A stretch of DNA of 64,000 nucleotides from Amycolatopsis sp. NBC_00345 (GCF_036116635.1 NZ_CP107995.1:2666001-2730000); one strand, 5' to 3'. Shown: positions 40,740-49,555, counted from the stretch's first letter. The notes: generated by a model not told the origin, from the letters alone. Numbers and translations are program-made.

Positions 40740-42791
40740 ATGATTTCGCCGGAGAACCCGTTCGCCGCACCGAGCGAGCTGCCGTACGCCCTGCCGCCCT
40801 TCGACCGGATCGTGGTGGAGCACTATCGCCCCGCGTTCGAGGAGGGGCTGAGCCGGCACAGCGCCGAGATCGAGGAGATCGCGGGCAACACCGAGGACCC
40901 CACGTTCGAGAACACCGTCGTCGCGCTGGAGCGGGCAGGAGACCTGCTCGACCGGGCCGGCGGCACGTTCTTCAACATCGTGGGCTCCAACGCCACCGAC
41001 GAGATCCAGGACATCCAGGCCGAGCTGGCCCCGCGGCTGGCCGCGCACGCCGACGCGATCCACCTGAACCCGCGGCTGTTCGGCCGGATCAGCGCGCTGT
41101 ACGAGCGCCGCGAAAGCCTGGGCCTCGACGCGGAGTCGCTGCGGCTGCTGGAGCGCCGCCACACCGACTTCAGCCGCGCCGGCGCGGGCCTGCCCGAGGC
41201 GGACCAGGAGAAGCTGCGCAAGCTGAACGGCGAGCTGTCCACCCTGCAGACCCGTTTCCAGCAGAACCTGCTGCGCGACACCAACGACCTGGCCGTGGTG
41301 ATCGACGACGCCGCCGAGCTGGCCGGCCTGGACGCGGGCACGATCGCGACCGCCGCCGAGACCGCCTCGGACCGTGGCGAGGAGGGTAAGTACGTCCTCT
41401 CGCTGACCCTGCCGACCGCGCAGGCGGCCCTGGAGTCGCTGGAGAACCGCGCGGTGCGCGAGCGCATCTTCACCGCGTCGGTCTCCCGTGGCAACCGCGG
41501 CAACGAGCAGGACAACAACGCCGTGGTCGCCGAGATCGTCCGGCTGCGCGCCGAGCGCGCGGCCCTGCTCGGCTACCCGAACCACGCCGCGTACGTGATC
41601 TCGGACGAGACGGCCAAGACCGCCGAGGCCGCCGCCGGGCTGCTGGAGCGCCTGGCCCCGGTCGCCGTCGCGAACGCGCGCACCGAGGCGGCCGAGCTGC
41701 AGCGCCACCTCGAGGCCGACGTCCCGGGCGCGACCCTGCAGCCGTGGGACTGGGCGTTTTACGCCGAGAAGGTCCGCCGTGAGCGCTTCCAGGTCGACAC
41801 CGCCGCGCTGCGGCCGTACTTCGAGCTGAACCGCGTGCTGCACGACGGTGTCTTCTTCGCCGCGAGCCAGCTGTACGGGCTGAGCTTCACCGAGCGCCAC
41901 GACCTGCCGAAGTACCACCCCGAGGTGCGGATCTTCGAGGTCTTCGACACCGACGGCAGCGGCCTCGGACTGTTCCTGATGGACTACTACACCCGTGAGT
42001 CCAAGCGCGGCGGCGCGTGGATGAACAACTTCGTGGACCAGTCCGGGCTGCTGGGCGGCAAGACGGTCGTGGTGAACGTGCTCAACGTCAGCCGGCCGCC
42101 GGCGGGGGAGCCGACCCTGCTGACCTTCGACGAGGTCACCACCGCGTTCCACGAGTTCGGGCACGCGCTGCACTCGCTGCTGTCCGGCGTGGAGTTTCCG
42201 ACGTTCTCCGGCACCAACGTGCCGCGCGACTTCGTCGAGTACCCCTCGCAGGTCAACGAGATGTGGATGCTGTGGCCCGAGGTGCTGGCCAACTACGCCA
42301 AGCACCACGAGACGGGGGAGCCCCTCCCGGCCGAGCAGGTCGCGAAGCTGGAGGCCGCCGCGCAGTACGGCGAGGGCTTCAAGACCACCGAGTACCTGGC
42401 CGCGTCGCTGCTCGACCTGGCCTGGCACCGTCTCGGCGTGGACGACCGCGTGGACGACGTCCAGCGCTTCGAGGCGGACGCGCTGGAGAAGGCGGGCGTC
42501 GCGCTGGAAAGCGTGCCGCCGCGGTACCGGACCACGTACTTCAACCACATCTTCGGCGGCGGCTACAGCGCCGGGTACTACTCCTACATCTGGAGCGAGG
42601 TGCTCGACGCCGACACCGTGCAGTGGTTCACCGAGAACGGCGGCCTCAAGCGCGAGAACGGCGACCACTTCCGCGGCACCCTCCTGGGCCGCGGCGGCAG
42701 CGTGGACCCGATGGCGGCGTTCAGCGCGTTCCGCGGCCGCGAGCCGGAGATCGAGCCGCTGCTCAAGCGGCGGGGGCTCGACGAAGCCTGA
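40740..42791 (+). CDS. M3-family metallopeptidase (oligopeptidase A / Dcp type)
   Basis: The 683-residue protein begins NPFAAPSELPYALPPFDRI and has a long alpha-helical N-terminal half. The zinc motif HEFGHALHSLL (about 471-481) and a third ligand glutamate about 25 residues later (VEYPSQVNEMW) are followed by the ending SVDPMAAFSAFRGREPEIEP (split). It cleaves short peptides in the cytoplasm. ATG 40740 follows AGGAG nine bases upstream; an in-frame start at 40701 is less likely. A very strong hairpin lies 18 bp after the stop. Confidence 0.94.
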   Translation: MISPENPFAAPSELPYALPPFDRIVVEHYRPAFEEGLSRHSAEIEEIAGNTEDPTFENTVVALERAGDLLDRAGGTFFNIVGSNATDEIQDIQAELAPRLAAHADAIHLNPRLFGRISALYERRESLGLDAESLRLLERRHTDFSRAGAGLPEADQEKLRKLNGELSTLQTRFQQNLLRDTNDLAVVIDDAAELAGLDAGTIATAAETASDRGEEGKYVLSLTLPTAQAALESLENRAVRERIFTASVSRGNRGNEQDNNAVVAEIVRLRAERAALLGYPNHAAYVISDETAKTAEAAAGLLERLAPVAVANARTEAAELQRHLEADVPGATLQPWDWAFYAEKVRRERFQVDTAALRPYFELNRVLHDGVFFAASQLYGLSFTERHDLPKYHPEVRIFEVFDTDGSGLGLFLMDYYTRESKRGGAWMNNFVDQSGLLGGKTVVVNVLNVSRPPAGEPTLLTFDEVTTAFHEFGHALHSLLSGVEFPTFSGTNVPRDFVEYPSQVNEMWMLWPEVLANYAKHHETGEPLPAEQVAKLEAAAQYGEGFKTTEYLAASLLDLAWHRLGVDDRVDDVQRFEADALEKAGVALESVPPRYRTTYFNHIFGGGYSAGYYSYIWSEVLDADTVQWFTENGGLKRENGDHFRGTLLGRGGSVDPMAAFSAFRGREPEIEPLLKRRGLDEA

Positions 42792-42797
42792 GTAGAC

Positions 42798-42817
42798 TGT
42801 ATAACGGCCTATACGGC
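42798..42817. repeat. Palindromic repeat, copy 2 (GTATAACGGCCTATACGGC)
   Basis: This copy differs from the other two by one base (ACGGCC instead of ACGCCC), which makes the whole GTATAACGGCCTATAC centre more symmetrical. It begins 7 bp after the M3 stop and overlaps the following terminator hairpin. With copy 3 it brackets the decaying gene island at 42.9-45.7 kb. Confidence 0.7.
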
Positions 42818-42847
42818 CCGGGTCCTTTGTGGACCCGGGCCGTATAG
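42809..42847. terminator. 17-bp perfect hairpin after the M3 peptidase gene
   Basis: CTATACGGCCCGGGTCC (42809-42825) and its exact complement (42831-42847) flank a TTTGT loop. The stem includes the 3' half of the palindromic repeat. It should stop transcription from the peptidase gene, though only a short T-rich stretch follows. Confidence 0.7.
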
Positions 42848-42865
42848 GTTTGCCAGAACGGCACC

Positions 42866-43387
42866 ATGGTTGACCTGAACTACAGCCAGGACGTGCCCTT
42901 CGACCTCACCATCGACCCGATCGCCGAACGGCCCGGCGCGGTCATCTCGGAATGCCGGTTCGGCAACGTGGAAGGCGATCCGGTCACCGGGTACCTGGTC
43001 ACCCCGGCGAACCCGCCGCGGCACCAGGCCGGCGTGGTCTACCAGCACACGACCGGTGGACGGGAGGCGTTCCTGCCGGAGGCGATCCAGCTGGCCGAAG
43101 CGGGAGCGGGCGGGAGTGCGCTCTGCCTGCCGTTCGTCGCGGTGCGTTTCGTGGGTGACGCGGCTCCGGCGCCCTTGCTGTTCCAGTTCGCACGCTTCGA
43201 CATCGGCGTCACAGCAGCCGAATCCGAGGAGTTCTACGCGGCGGCCAGCGAACCCAAAGAGCAGCATTGGTACGACACCGGGCACGTGGTGAACGATGTG
43301 ACGGCCGTCGCCGACCGGGCCAGGTTCCTGGCCAGGCATCTGGATCTGCCCGCGTTGCCAGGTGTTGTGGCCCAACGGATCGGCTGA
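42866..43387 (+). pseudogene. Internally deleted alpha/beta hydrolase (dienelactone hydrolase-like)
   Basis: The 173-residue frame begins as a normal hydrolase of the prolyl-oligopeptidase/DLH type (DLTIDPIAERPGAVISECRF, VTGYLVTPANPP, VYQHTTGGREAFLPEA, LPFVAVRF). It then jumps directly to the late part (PAPLLFQFARFDIGVTAAES, EQHWYDTGHVVND). About 110-130 residues between the two, including the nucleophile elbow, are missing without loss of frame. The catalytic histidine remains. The protein cannot be a working hydrolase and is best read as a decaying gene. Confidence 0.75.
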
Positions 43388-43395
43388 GATCCGGG

Positions 43396-44034
43396 CTAAC
43401 GGGGCAGCTGGTCCAGTCCCAGCGGCGCCGGTGGCGGCAGGGGAGCGTCCTCGTCGGGGGAGCCGGCCCGGAACGCGCGCAGGAAGTACGCCACGAGCCG
43501 GCGTGAGGTGGCCAACGCGGTGGCCGGGTCGATGCTGGTGGTGACGCCACAGTTGGCCAGCAGCACCATGGTCAGGTCGCTGGGGTGGAAGTCCGCGCGC
43601 AAGTCTCCCGAGGCTTTGGCGCGCCGCACGACTTCGGCGAAGCCCTGCTCGGCCCGCTGGCGCACGCGTTCGAAGTCGATGGCGTCCGGGAAGGCCGTGA
43701 GAAAGGCTTCGGTGAAGCCACGGTCGGTGGCCTGCGCCGTGCAGACCTTCTCGATCATCCGGCTGAAACCGTGCCACGGGTCGGGGTCCGCGAGCGCGTC
43801 GTCGACCACCCCGGAACAGGCGGCCAGCTCGTCCGTGAACACCTCCGTGACCAGCGCCTCCCGGGTCGGGAACCGCCGGTACAGCGTGGCGACGCCGACT
43901 CCCGCGTGCCGGGCGATCGTGCTCATCGGCACGTCGATGCCGCGTCGCGCGAACATTTCGCGGGCCGCTTCGAGCACTCGGCTGCGGTTCTCCCGGGCGT
44001 CGGCACGCAGCATCTGAGAGGTCTGCGCGGGCAT
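43396..44034 (-). CDS. TetR-family regulator
   Basis: The 212-residue protein has a TetR HTH (RSRVLEAAREMFARRGIDVP, IARHAGVGVATLYRRFPTRE) and a C-terminal domain typical of the family. ATG 44034 has GGAGGTGA eight bases upstream. It is divergent from a broken zinc-free quinone-oxidoreductase-like gene, which it presumably once repressed, and convergent with another broken gene. It is the only apparently intact gene between the two remnants. Confidence 0.9.
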   Translation of the reverse strand: MPAQTSQMLRADARENRSRVLEAAREMFARRGIDVPMSTIARHAGVGVATLYRRFPTREALVTEVFTDELAACSGVVDDALADPDPWHGFSRMIEKVCTAQATDRGFTEAFLTAFPDAIDFERVRQRAEQGFAEVVRRAKASGDLRADFHPSDLTMVLLANCGVTTSIDPATALATSRRLVAYFLRAFRAGSPDEDAPLPPPAPLGLDQLPR

Positions 44035-44126
44035 TGTTCTCACCTCCGCCGAAGTGGACGACAGCTTCCAGTTGACGCGTTAGCTTAGCAAGGAAATGGA
44101 AGGTGCGTTCCACATAGGGGAGTGAA

Positions 44127-44707
44127 GTGGGCGAGACGATGCGCGCGGCCCGGTTCGACCGTCACGGCCCCGCCGACTTCACCGGCGAGGTGGTGTCCGC
44201 CGCGCCGGGCCTGAACGCAGGCGACCGGGTCTGGGGCTTGATGCGCGCCGGCGGGGTGGCGGCCGAGTACATCGCCGCCGACCCGGACCGGCTTTCGTTG
44301 GCACCGAAGGGATTCGACCTGGTCGAGGCGGCGGCGCTGCCGGCGGTGGGTACCACGGCGATCACGGCGTTGCGCGACAAAGCCCGGCTGAAAGCGGGGG
44401 AGCGGCTGCTCGTGCGGGGCGCGGCCTGATAGTGACGGTCGCGTTCGACACCGGCCACCCGGTGCGGTCGCTGGCCGTCATCGCGGCGTCCACTGTGTAC
44501 GGCTCGAAGCGGATGCGGTTCTTCGGCGGCAATCCGCGCCGTCCCTTGTTCGACGACCTCACCCGGTACGTCGAGGAGGGCGCGATCCGCCCGGTCGTCG
44601 ACACGGTCCACCCGTTCTCCGACATCGTCGGTGCCCATCGAGCCTTGGAAGCGGGCGGCGTGCGGGGCAAGCATCTGGTCCGGGTGCTGGCCGAGGACCC
44701 GGTGTAG
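44127..44707 (+). pseudogene. Broken MDR-family quinone oxidoreductase / alcohol dehydrogenase
   Basis: Two frames carry parts of one medium-chain dehydrogenase. The first (44127-44429) has MRAARFDRHGPAD joined directly to FTGEVVSAAPGLNAGDRVWG, so about 50 residues are missing, and stops after ERLLVRGAA. The second (from 44432, different frame) has VTVAFDTGHPVRSLAVIAAS, RFFGGNPRRPLFDDLTRYVE and the usual ending HRALEAGGVRGKHLVRVL. The nucleotide-binding Rossmann segment is deleted. Two deletions and a stop make the gene non-functional. Confidence 0.85.
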
Positions 44708-44723
44708 CCCTGAACACACGCGC

Positions 44724-44755
44724 TTGACCTTCACATGAATGTGAAGGCCTGAGGC
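44724..44755 (+). promoter_or_regulatory. MerR-type promoter before the esterase gene
   Basis: TTGACC (44724-44729) is followed by a 20-bp spacer that contains a perfect inverted repeat, CCTTCACAT (44728-44736) and ATGTGAAGG (44739-44747), then a weak -10 (TGAGGC). A long spacer filled by a dyad is the hallmark of MerR-family-activated promoters. No merR gene lies nearby. Confidence 0.5.
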
Positions 44756-44810
44756 TCGCGGTGCGGCCGGAAAGCGGCCGCTGTGCACCTGCGATGAGGA
44801 GGACCCGTTC

Positions 44811-45734
44811 GTGGTCTCGATCGATGTCCCGGCTTTCTACCAGGAATGGGCGAACCGCAGCGGCGGTGCCTTCGACGCGGCCGTGGGGGAGGGGAGTGAC
44901 ACGCTGGAGGACGTCCGGCTGGCCTACCGGAAGTTCTTCCAGGACCGCTTCCCAGCGCCGGACGGGGTGACCTTCGAGCCGGTGGACGCAGGCGGGGTGG
45001 CCGTCGAGTGGGCGACCCCCGCGGACGCCGTCGCCGGACGGCACCTGGTCTACCTGCACGGTGGTGCCTACCTCGTGGGCGACCCGCAGGGCTACCGCGG
45101 TTTGGCCGGCACTCTCGCCCGCCGCCTGCGCGCCCGCGTTCTGGTGCCGGACTACCGGCTGGCGCCCGAAGCGGTCTTTCCCGCCGCTGTCGAAGACGCC
45201 GTCACGGCCTACCGCTGGCTGCTGGATCACGGCGCTGCGCCGGAGAACGTCGTGGTCGCCGGCGACTCCGCCGGTGGCGCGATGGCGGTCAGCGCCCTGG
45301 TTGCCGCCCGAGACCAGGGACTGCCGATGCCGGCCGCCTCGATCGCCATTTCCCCCTGGGCGAACCTCGAACACACCGGGGCCACGATGCGCACACTCGA
45401 CGGCATCGACCCGTCCGTCAACCGTGCGGGGCTCCGCCGCGCGGCGGAGCTCGTCCTCGGCGGCGCCCCGCAGGACAGTCCGCTGGCCTCACCGGTCTTC
45501 GCCGACACCCGCGGACTGCCCCCGGTGCTGATCCAGGTCGGCGGCCACGAGGTGATGCTCAGCGACGCCGTCAGACTGGCGGCCAAGCTGGCGGAGGACG
45601 CCGTACCCACCCGGCTGGACATCGCGCCCCTGATGGGCCACGTGTGGCATCTCCTCGCCGGCCACCTTCCTGCTGCGGACAAGGCGGTCACGGATGCCAT
45701 GGCCTTCGCCGAGGAGCACCTTCCGGCCGCATGA
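44811..45734 (+). CDS. HSL-family esterase (alpha/beta hydrolase)
   Basis: The 307-residue protein has the hormone-sensitive-lipase-type motifs: oxyanion hole YLHGGAYLVGDP (about 80-91), DYRLAPEAVFPAA, nucleophile elbow VVAGDSAGGAMAV (about 147-159), and acid and base in LIQVGGHEVMLSD and GHVWHLL. It hydrolyses short-chain esters in the cytoplasm. GTG 44811 has AGGAGG eight bases upstream. The MerR-type promoter at 44724 should drive it. It is the intact end of the otherwise decaying island. Confidence 0.92.
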   Translation: MVSIDVPAFYQEWANRSGGAFDAAVGEGSDTLEDVRLAYRKFFQDRFPAPDGVTFEPVDAGGVAVEWATPADAVAGRHLVYLHGGAYLVGDPQGYRGLAGTLARRLRARVLVPDYRLAPEAVFPAAVEDAVTAYRWLLDHGAAPENVVVAGDSAGGAMAVSALVAARDQGLPMPAASIAISPWANLEHTGATMRTLDGIDPSVNRAGLRRAAELVLGGAPQDSPLASPVFADTRGLPPVLIQVGGHEVMLSDAVRLAAKLAEDAVPTRLDIAPLMGHVWHLLAGHLPAADKAVTDAMAFAEEHLPAA

Positions 45735-45744
45735 GCTGATAAAG

Positions 45745-45764
45745 TGTATAACGCCCTATACGGC
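45745..45764. repeat. Palindromic repeat, copy 3 (GTATAACGCCCTATACGGC)
   Basis: Identical over 20 bp to copy 1 at 17373-17392, in the same orientation on this strand. It starts 11 bp after the esterase stop and lies in the 84-bp gap before the convergent kinase gene. Confidence 0.7.
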
Positions 45765-45818
45765 GGGCCGATGAGGGAAAATCGCCGCAGTAAGCAGCGA
45801 AGTCACCTTCAAAACCAG

Positions 45819-46367
45819 CTAAGAAAAAGCGAGGATCACCGCGGCATAGGTCTGCTCGGGATCAAGTCCTTCGGTGTCCAGCACTGTGCACTCGGGCCGG
45901 AGCGCGAGATACCCGGCGACGTGGTCGTGGATCCGGTCCAGTAGCCGGAGTCCGCCGTTCTCGGCCAGGATGTCGTCGATCTGGTGGTGCGGGCTGGAGT
46001 CCACGGTGGACGCGCGGGTGGAGTAGCGGTCGAAGGCGTGCTGTTTCGGTGCGGTGAGCACGATTTCGCGGTACTCGGCGCCGCTGGCGCGGGCGGCGGC
46101 CTCGAAGCCTTCGACCTCGTCCAGCGCGGTGGCCAGCTGGGGCAGGACGACGTCGTGGCCGGCGCGCAGGTGGGTCTCCGCCATGGCCACGGCGAGGCGG
46201 CGGCCGACGGGAAGCGTGGCCCAGAAGCCGGTGCGCCAGCCGCCGATCAGCGGGAGCAGCTGGTCGGTGTCGAGGTCGAGGGCGCCCGGGTGCCGGTCGG
46301 CGTAGAGCCGGGCCACAGTGGACTTCCCGATGCCGGACGGGCCGTTGAGGTGGATCAGTCGGGGCAT
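45819..46367 (-). CDS. Small P-loop kinase / AAA-type NTPase
   Basis: The 182-residue protein opens with a Walker A motif LIHLNGPSGIGKSTVARLYA, then LDLDTDQLLPLIGGW and VVLPQLATALDEVEGF. It belongs to the group of small nucleoside- or antibiotic-kinase-like proteins; the substrate cannot be read. The ATG has TAGGGT six bases upstream and no Shine-Dalgarno sequence (leaderless pattern). A strong hairpin separates it from mdh. Confidence 0.82.
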   Translation of the reverse strand: MPRLIHLNGPSGIGKSTVARLYADRHPGALDLDTDQLLPLIGGWRTGFWATLPVGRRLAVAMAETHLRAGHDVVLPQLATALDEVEGFEAAARASGAEYREIVLTAPKQHAFDRYSTRASTVDSSPHHQIDDILAENGGLRLLDRIHDHVAGYLALRPECTVLDTEGLDPEQTYAAVILAFS

Positions 46368-46384
46368 CCGCCGACCCTAGCGAC

Positions 46385-46423
46385 GGCGAAGGCCGCCCGG
46401 AATGGTTCCGGGCGGCCTTCGCC
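46385..46423. terminator. 18-bp hairpin terminator after mdh
   Basis: GGCGAAGGCCGCCCGGAA (46385-46402) and its exact complement (46406-46423) flank TGG. It lies 15 bp beyond the mdh stop on the minus strand, before the kinase start. Confidence 0.75.
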
Positions 46424-46438
46424 GGGTCGGGATCAGGC

Positions 46439-47428
46439 TCAGATCAGGCCGAGCTTCTTCACCGCGTCGCGCTCTTCGGCGAGCTCCGCGACGGAGGCGT
46501 CGATGCGGGTGCGGGAGAACTCGTCGATCTCCAGGCCCTGGACGATCTCGTACTTGCCGCCCTTGGCGGTGACCGGGAAGGACGAGATGAGGCCTTCCGG
46601 GACGCCGTAGGAGCCGTCGGAGACGACGCCCGCGGAGGTCCAGTCGCCCTCGGGGGTGCCGGTGACCCAGGTGTGGACGTGGTCGATGGCGGCCGACGCG
46701 GCGGACGCGGCCGAGGACAGGCCGCGGGCCTCGATGATCGCCGCGCCGCGCTTGGCGACGGTGGGGATGAAGGTGTCGGCGAGCCAGGCCTGGTCGTTGA
46801 CGGCCTCGACGGCGCTCTTGCCGGCGACCTCGGCGTGCGCGATCGACGGGTACTGGGTGGCGGAGTGGTTGCCCCAGATGGCGACCTTCTTGAGGTCGGT
46901 GACGGGCACGCCGAGGCGCTTCGACAGCTGCGCGAGGGCGCGGTTGTGGTCGAGGCGGGTCATCGCGGTGAAGCGGTCGGCCGGCACGTCGGGGGCGTGG
47001 GCCTGGGCGATGAGGGCGTTGGTGTTGGCCGGGTTGCCCACGACGAGGACGCGGATGTCGTCGGCCGCGCCGGCGTTGATGGCTTCGCCCTGTGGCTTGA
47101 AGATGCCGCCGTTGGCCTCGAGGAGGTCGCCGCGCTCCATGCCCTTGCTGCGGGGGCGGGCGCCGACGAGCAGCGCGATGTTGGCGCCGGAGAAGGCCTG
47201 CTTGGGGTCGTCGAAGATGTCGATGCCGGCCAGGAGGCCGAACGCGCCGTCGTCGAGCTCCATCGCGGTGCCCTCAGCCGCCTTGACCGCCTGCGGGATC
47301 TCGAGGAGCCGCAGCTTCACCGGGGTGTCCGGGCCGAGGAGCTGACCGGACGCGATGCGGAACAGCAGCGCGTAGCCGATCTGGCCGGCTGCACCGGTGA
47401 CGGTGACGTTGACAGGGGCTTGGGTCAT
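46439..47428 (-). CDS. mdh: Malate dehydrogenase
   Basis: The 329-residue protein is the actinobacterial/cytosolic-type NAD-dependent malate dehydrogenase: VTVTGAAGQIGYALLFRIAS (Rossmann loop), ALLVGARPRSKGMERGDLL (substrate-binding arginines), VVGNPANTNALIA, TRLDHNRALAQL and catalytic IWGNHSATQYP. It interconverts malate and oxaloacetate in the TCA cycle. Start ATG 47428. Single gene with its own terminator; a GGCTAG/CTAGCC dyad (47457-47478) lies in the upstream region. Confidence 0.97.
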   Translation of the reverse strand: MTQAPVNVTVTGAAGQIGYALLFRIASGQLLGPDTPVKLRLLEIPQAVKAAEGTAMELDDGAFGLLAGIDIFDDPKQAFSGANIALLVGARPRSKGMERGDLLEANGGIFKPQGEAINAGAADDIRVLVVGNPANTNALIAQAHAPDVPADRFTAMTRLDHNRALAQLSKRLGVPVTDLKKVAIWGNHSATQYPSIAHAEVAGKSAVEAVNDQAWLADTFIPTVAKRGAAIIEARGLSSAASAASAAIDHVHTWVTGTPEGDWTSAGVVSDGSYGVPEGLISSFPVTAKGGKYEIVQGLEIDEFSRTRIDASVAELAEERDAVKKLGLI

Positions 47429-47543
47429 AGCGGGTTCTCCAGCTTGAGACGACTTTGGCTAGTACCTGGATGCTAGCCTCCCCGGCCGCGGCTGTTCGGG
47501 TGCGTCCAGTCACTCTCCGGTGGGGCACGTGGTGTGCGGTGCC

Positions 47544-47582
47544 GCGCCCCGCGTCGCCGGGTCGGATGGCGGCGCGGGGCGC
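47544..47582. terminator. Hairpin after the S53 protease gene
   Basis: GCGCCCCGCG (47544-47553) and CGCGGGGCGC (47573-47582) are perfect arms with a 19-base loop, just past the protease stop (47588) on the minus strand. Confidence 0.5.
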
Positions 47583-47587
47583 TGGTC

Positions 47588-49555
47588 TCAGCTGCCGATG
47601 AAGGACCGCAGGTAGGCCGTGGTCGGGGTGCCGAGGCCGGTTTCGGTGTCGAACCCGGGGCCGACTTCCGGGGGGACGATCCCGTCGGGTGTTCCGTCGG
47701 CCAGCTGGCTGGCGAGGATGCTGTAGAGGGTCGGTGTGTTGTTTCCCTTGTCGTCCGGCCGGTAGGAGACGGTGGTCGGGACGTTTCCGTCCGGCCGCCG
47801 GTAGGTCGTGACGTCGCGGAACGCGGGGGAGTTGGCTCGCTGGTACATGATCGGGTTGGCGAAGCCGAAGGGTTTGCCGCCCCTCGCTTGCTGGGCGAGC
47901 GCTTGCACTCCGGCGAACAACGGGGTGGAGAGGCTGGTCCCGCCGTATTTGTGCTCGGTGTACAACCAGGTGCCGGGGTCGGTGGTCGGTGAGCCGCCGA
48001 GCGCGGTGCCGCCGACCAGGAGGCCGGTCACGGGGTCCGCGTCCATGGCGACGTCGGGGCCGACCCGGTTGTGGCTGCCGTCCGGGCCGGTGGCGAGCTG
48101 GTCCGGGACGACGCCGTGCTGGTACCACGGCTCCGGCCGGTCGCCGGCCCGGCCGCCGCCGGTGCCCCCGTCGCTCTGCATCGCTTGCCAGGAGGCGCCG
48201 TCCGGGGACAGCGCGCTGGTCGCGTCGCCCCAGCCGGTTTCCCAGGACCGCTTGCCGTCCGGCCCGATCGCGAGCGAGGTGCCGCCGACCGAGGTTTCCC
48301 AGGGGCTGTTGGCGGCGGGGTTCAGCCAGTCGCCGCGGCCGTCGTCGGTGATCTTGAAGCCGCCGTCGCCGGAGCAGAAGTAGAATCCGACGCCTTGCAG
48401 TGCGCCTTCCTGGAACACCTGGTCGTAGGCCTTTCGCATGCCTGGCACGGGATCGAAGCCCAGTGACGCCGAAACGATGCTGGCGTTCGTGCGGTCGAGG
48501 ACGTAGGTCAGGCTGTCGAGGAGGTTGGTGCCCTGCGCGGTGGATTCCCCGATCGCGACGATGTTCGCGTCGGGGGCGAGGCCGTGTACGGCCTCGGCGT
48601 CGATCGTGGCCTCGATCGCGCCACCGTCGCGGGGGTCTTCGTCGGGTGAGCCGTCCGGCGTCGGTACGGCGGTGAGCTGCCCGGGGCGGAGCGGTTGGGT
48701 GCCGACGTGTTTCGACCAGGTGTTGATGTCCTGTTCGAGGGTGTTCATCGGTCCGGACAGCACGGCGACGGTTTGGCCGGCGCCGGTGAGGTTGAGGCGG
48801 TCGAGTCCGTAGGCGCGGCGCAGTTGCTGGGGTGTGTATCCGCACGGGGCCAGCGGTGGCGTCGCGCCGTTCGCTTGTGGCAGTCCCTTCGCGGGCAGTT
48901 CGCCCCAATACTTCGAACAGGTTGCGGCCTGGCCGGCGTCGATGTGCGGGGTGCGCACGGCGCGTTGCGTGGCCGCGGTCTTGGCTTTGGCGTCCCTGAT
49001 GAGGATGGTGTCCTGCCCGACGCCGAGGACCAGGGGGCCGAGGCCGGCCGGCACGCTCAGCTCGGTGCTCGGGATGAGGTAGTGGCCTTGGATGTGGGTC
49101 TCGGGAGGGAAGGTGTAGTCGTGGAAGGTCACCGCGAAGGCGGCGTTGAGCTGAGCGAACGTGCCGGTCACCCGCAGCTGCCGCCAGTCGGGCCGCGACA
49201 CGTTCAGGCCCGCTGAGGTCAGCCAGTCGCGGACGTGGCCGACCTGGGCGGGATCGAGCTGGTGGAGTTCGCGGATCCGGTCCCGGCTGAGGAACCGGCC
49301 GTAGCCGGGGCTGTGTGGATCCGACATCGCTTTCGCCTGGGCGGCCAGCGCGGCCGGGTCTTTGACGGCGAGGTAGATGCTCTCGGACACCGGGGTGCCG
49401 GCGGGTACCGCGCCGTGGTCGATGAAGTCGTACGTTCGGCTGGTGCCGGCCAGGGCGACCCGGCCGGGCGCGGTACCGGCCGTCGCGGTCCCGGCGATGG
49501 CGAGTGCCGCCACGCAGGACGCGGCGATCATCCACCGAATTCGCGGCTTGTGCAA
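47588..49555 (-). CDS. Secreted S53 sedolisin (kumamolisin-type) protease
   Basis: The 655-residue preproprotein has a signal peptide (IRWMIAASCVAALAIAGTAT), an activation prodomain (about 40-190, SESIYLAVKDPAALAAQAKA, GRFLSRDRIRELH) and the S53 catalytic domain. The Glu/Asp pair lies in AIEATIDAEAVHG (about 313-325) and the serine in YGGTSLSTPLFAG (about 543-555). Calcium-site-type sequence occurs at the C-terminus. Sedolisins are acid-active serine-carboxyl peptidases secreted to digest protein. The start is TTG 49555 with AGGAGG just upstream; the first in-frame ATG, at 49531, would shorten the signal peptide. GTAAT-TCGG-ATTAC upstream may be its operator. Confidence 0.92.
   Translation of the reverse strand: MHKPRIRWMIAASCVAALAIAGTATAGTAPGRVALAGTSRTYDFIDHGAVPAGTPVSESIYLAVKDPAALAAQAKAMSDPHSPGYGRFLSRDRIRELHQLDPAQVGHVRDWLTSAGLNVSRPDWRQLRVTGTFAQLNAAFAVTFHDYTFPPETHIQGHYLIPSTELSVPAGLGPLVLGVGQDTILIRDAKAKTAATQRAVRTPHIDAGQAATCSKYWGELPAKGLPQANGATPPLAPCGYTPQQLRRAYGLDRLNLTGAGQTVAVLSGPMNTLEQDINTWSKHVGTQPLRPGQLTAVPTPDGSPDEDPRDGGAIEATIDAEAVHGLAPDANIVAIGESTAQGTNLLDSLTYVLDRTNASIVSASLGFDPVPGMRKAYDQVFQEGALQGVGFYFCSGDGGFKITDDGRGDWLNPAANSPWETSVGGTSLAIGPDGKRSWETGWGDATSALSPDGASWQAMQSDGGTGGGRAGDRPEPWYQHGVVPDQLATGPDGSHNRVGPDVAMDADPVTGLLVGGTALGGSPTTDPGTWLYTEHKYGGTSLSTPLFAGVQALAQQARGGKPFGFANPIMYQRANSPAFRDVTTYRRPDGNVPTTVSYRPDDKGNNTPTLYSILASQLADGTPDGIVPPEVGPGFDTETGLGTPTTAYLRSFIGS

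Noticed and set aside
38820..42668. A 1282-codon minus-strand frame opposite the uppP-M3 region
   Set aside because: No family features; a shadow of the plus-strand genes, whose motifs (UppP, HEFGH) are unambiguous.
44127..44429. Treating the two dehydrogenase pieces as separate small genes
   Set aside because: They are the two ends of one MDR protein in different frames with missing middle parts; a broken gene is simpler.
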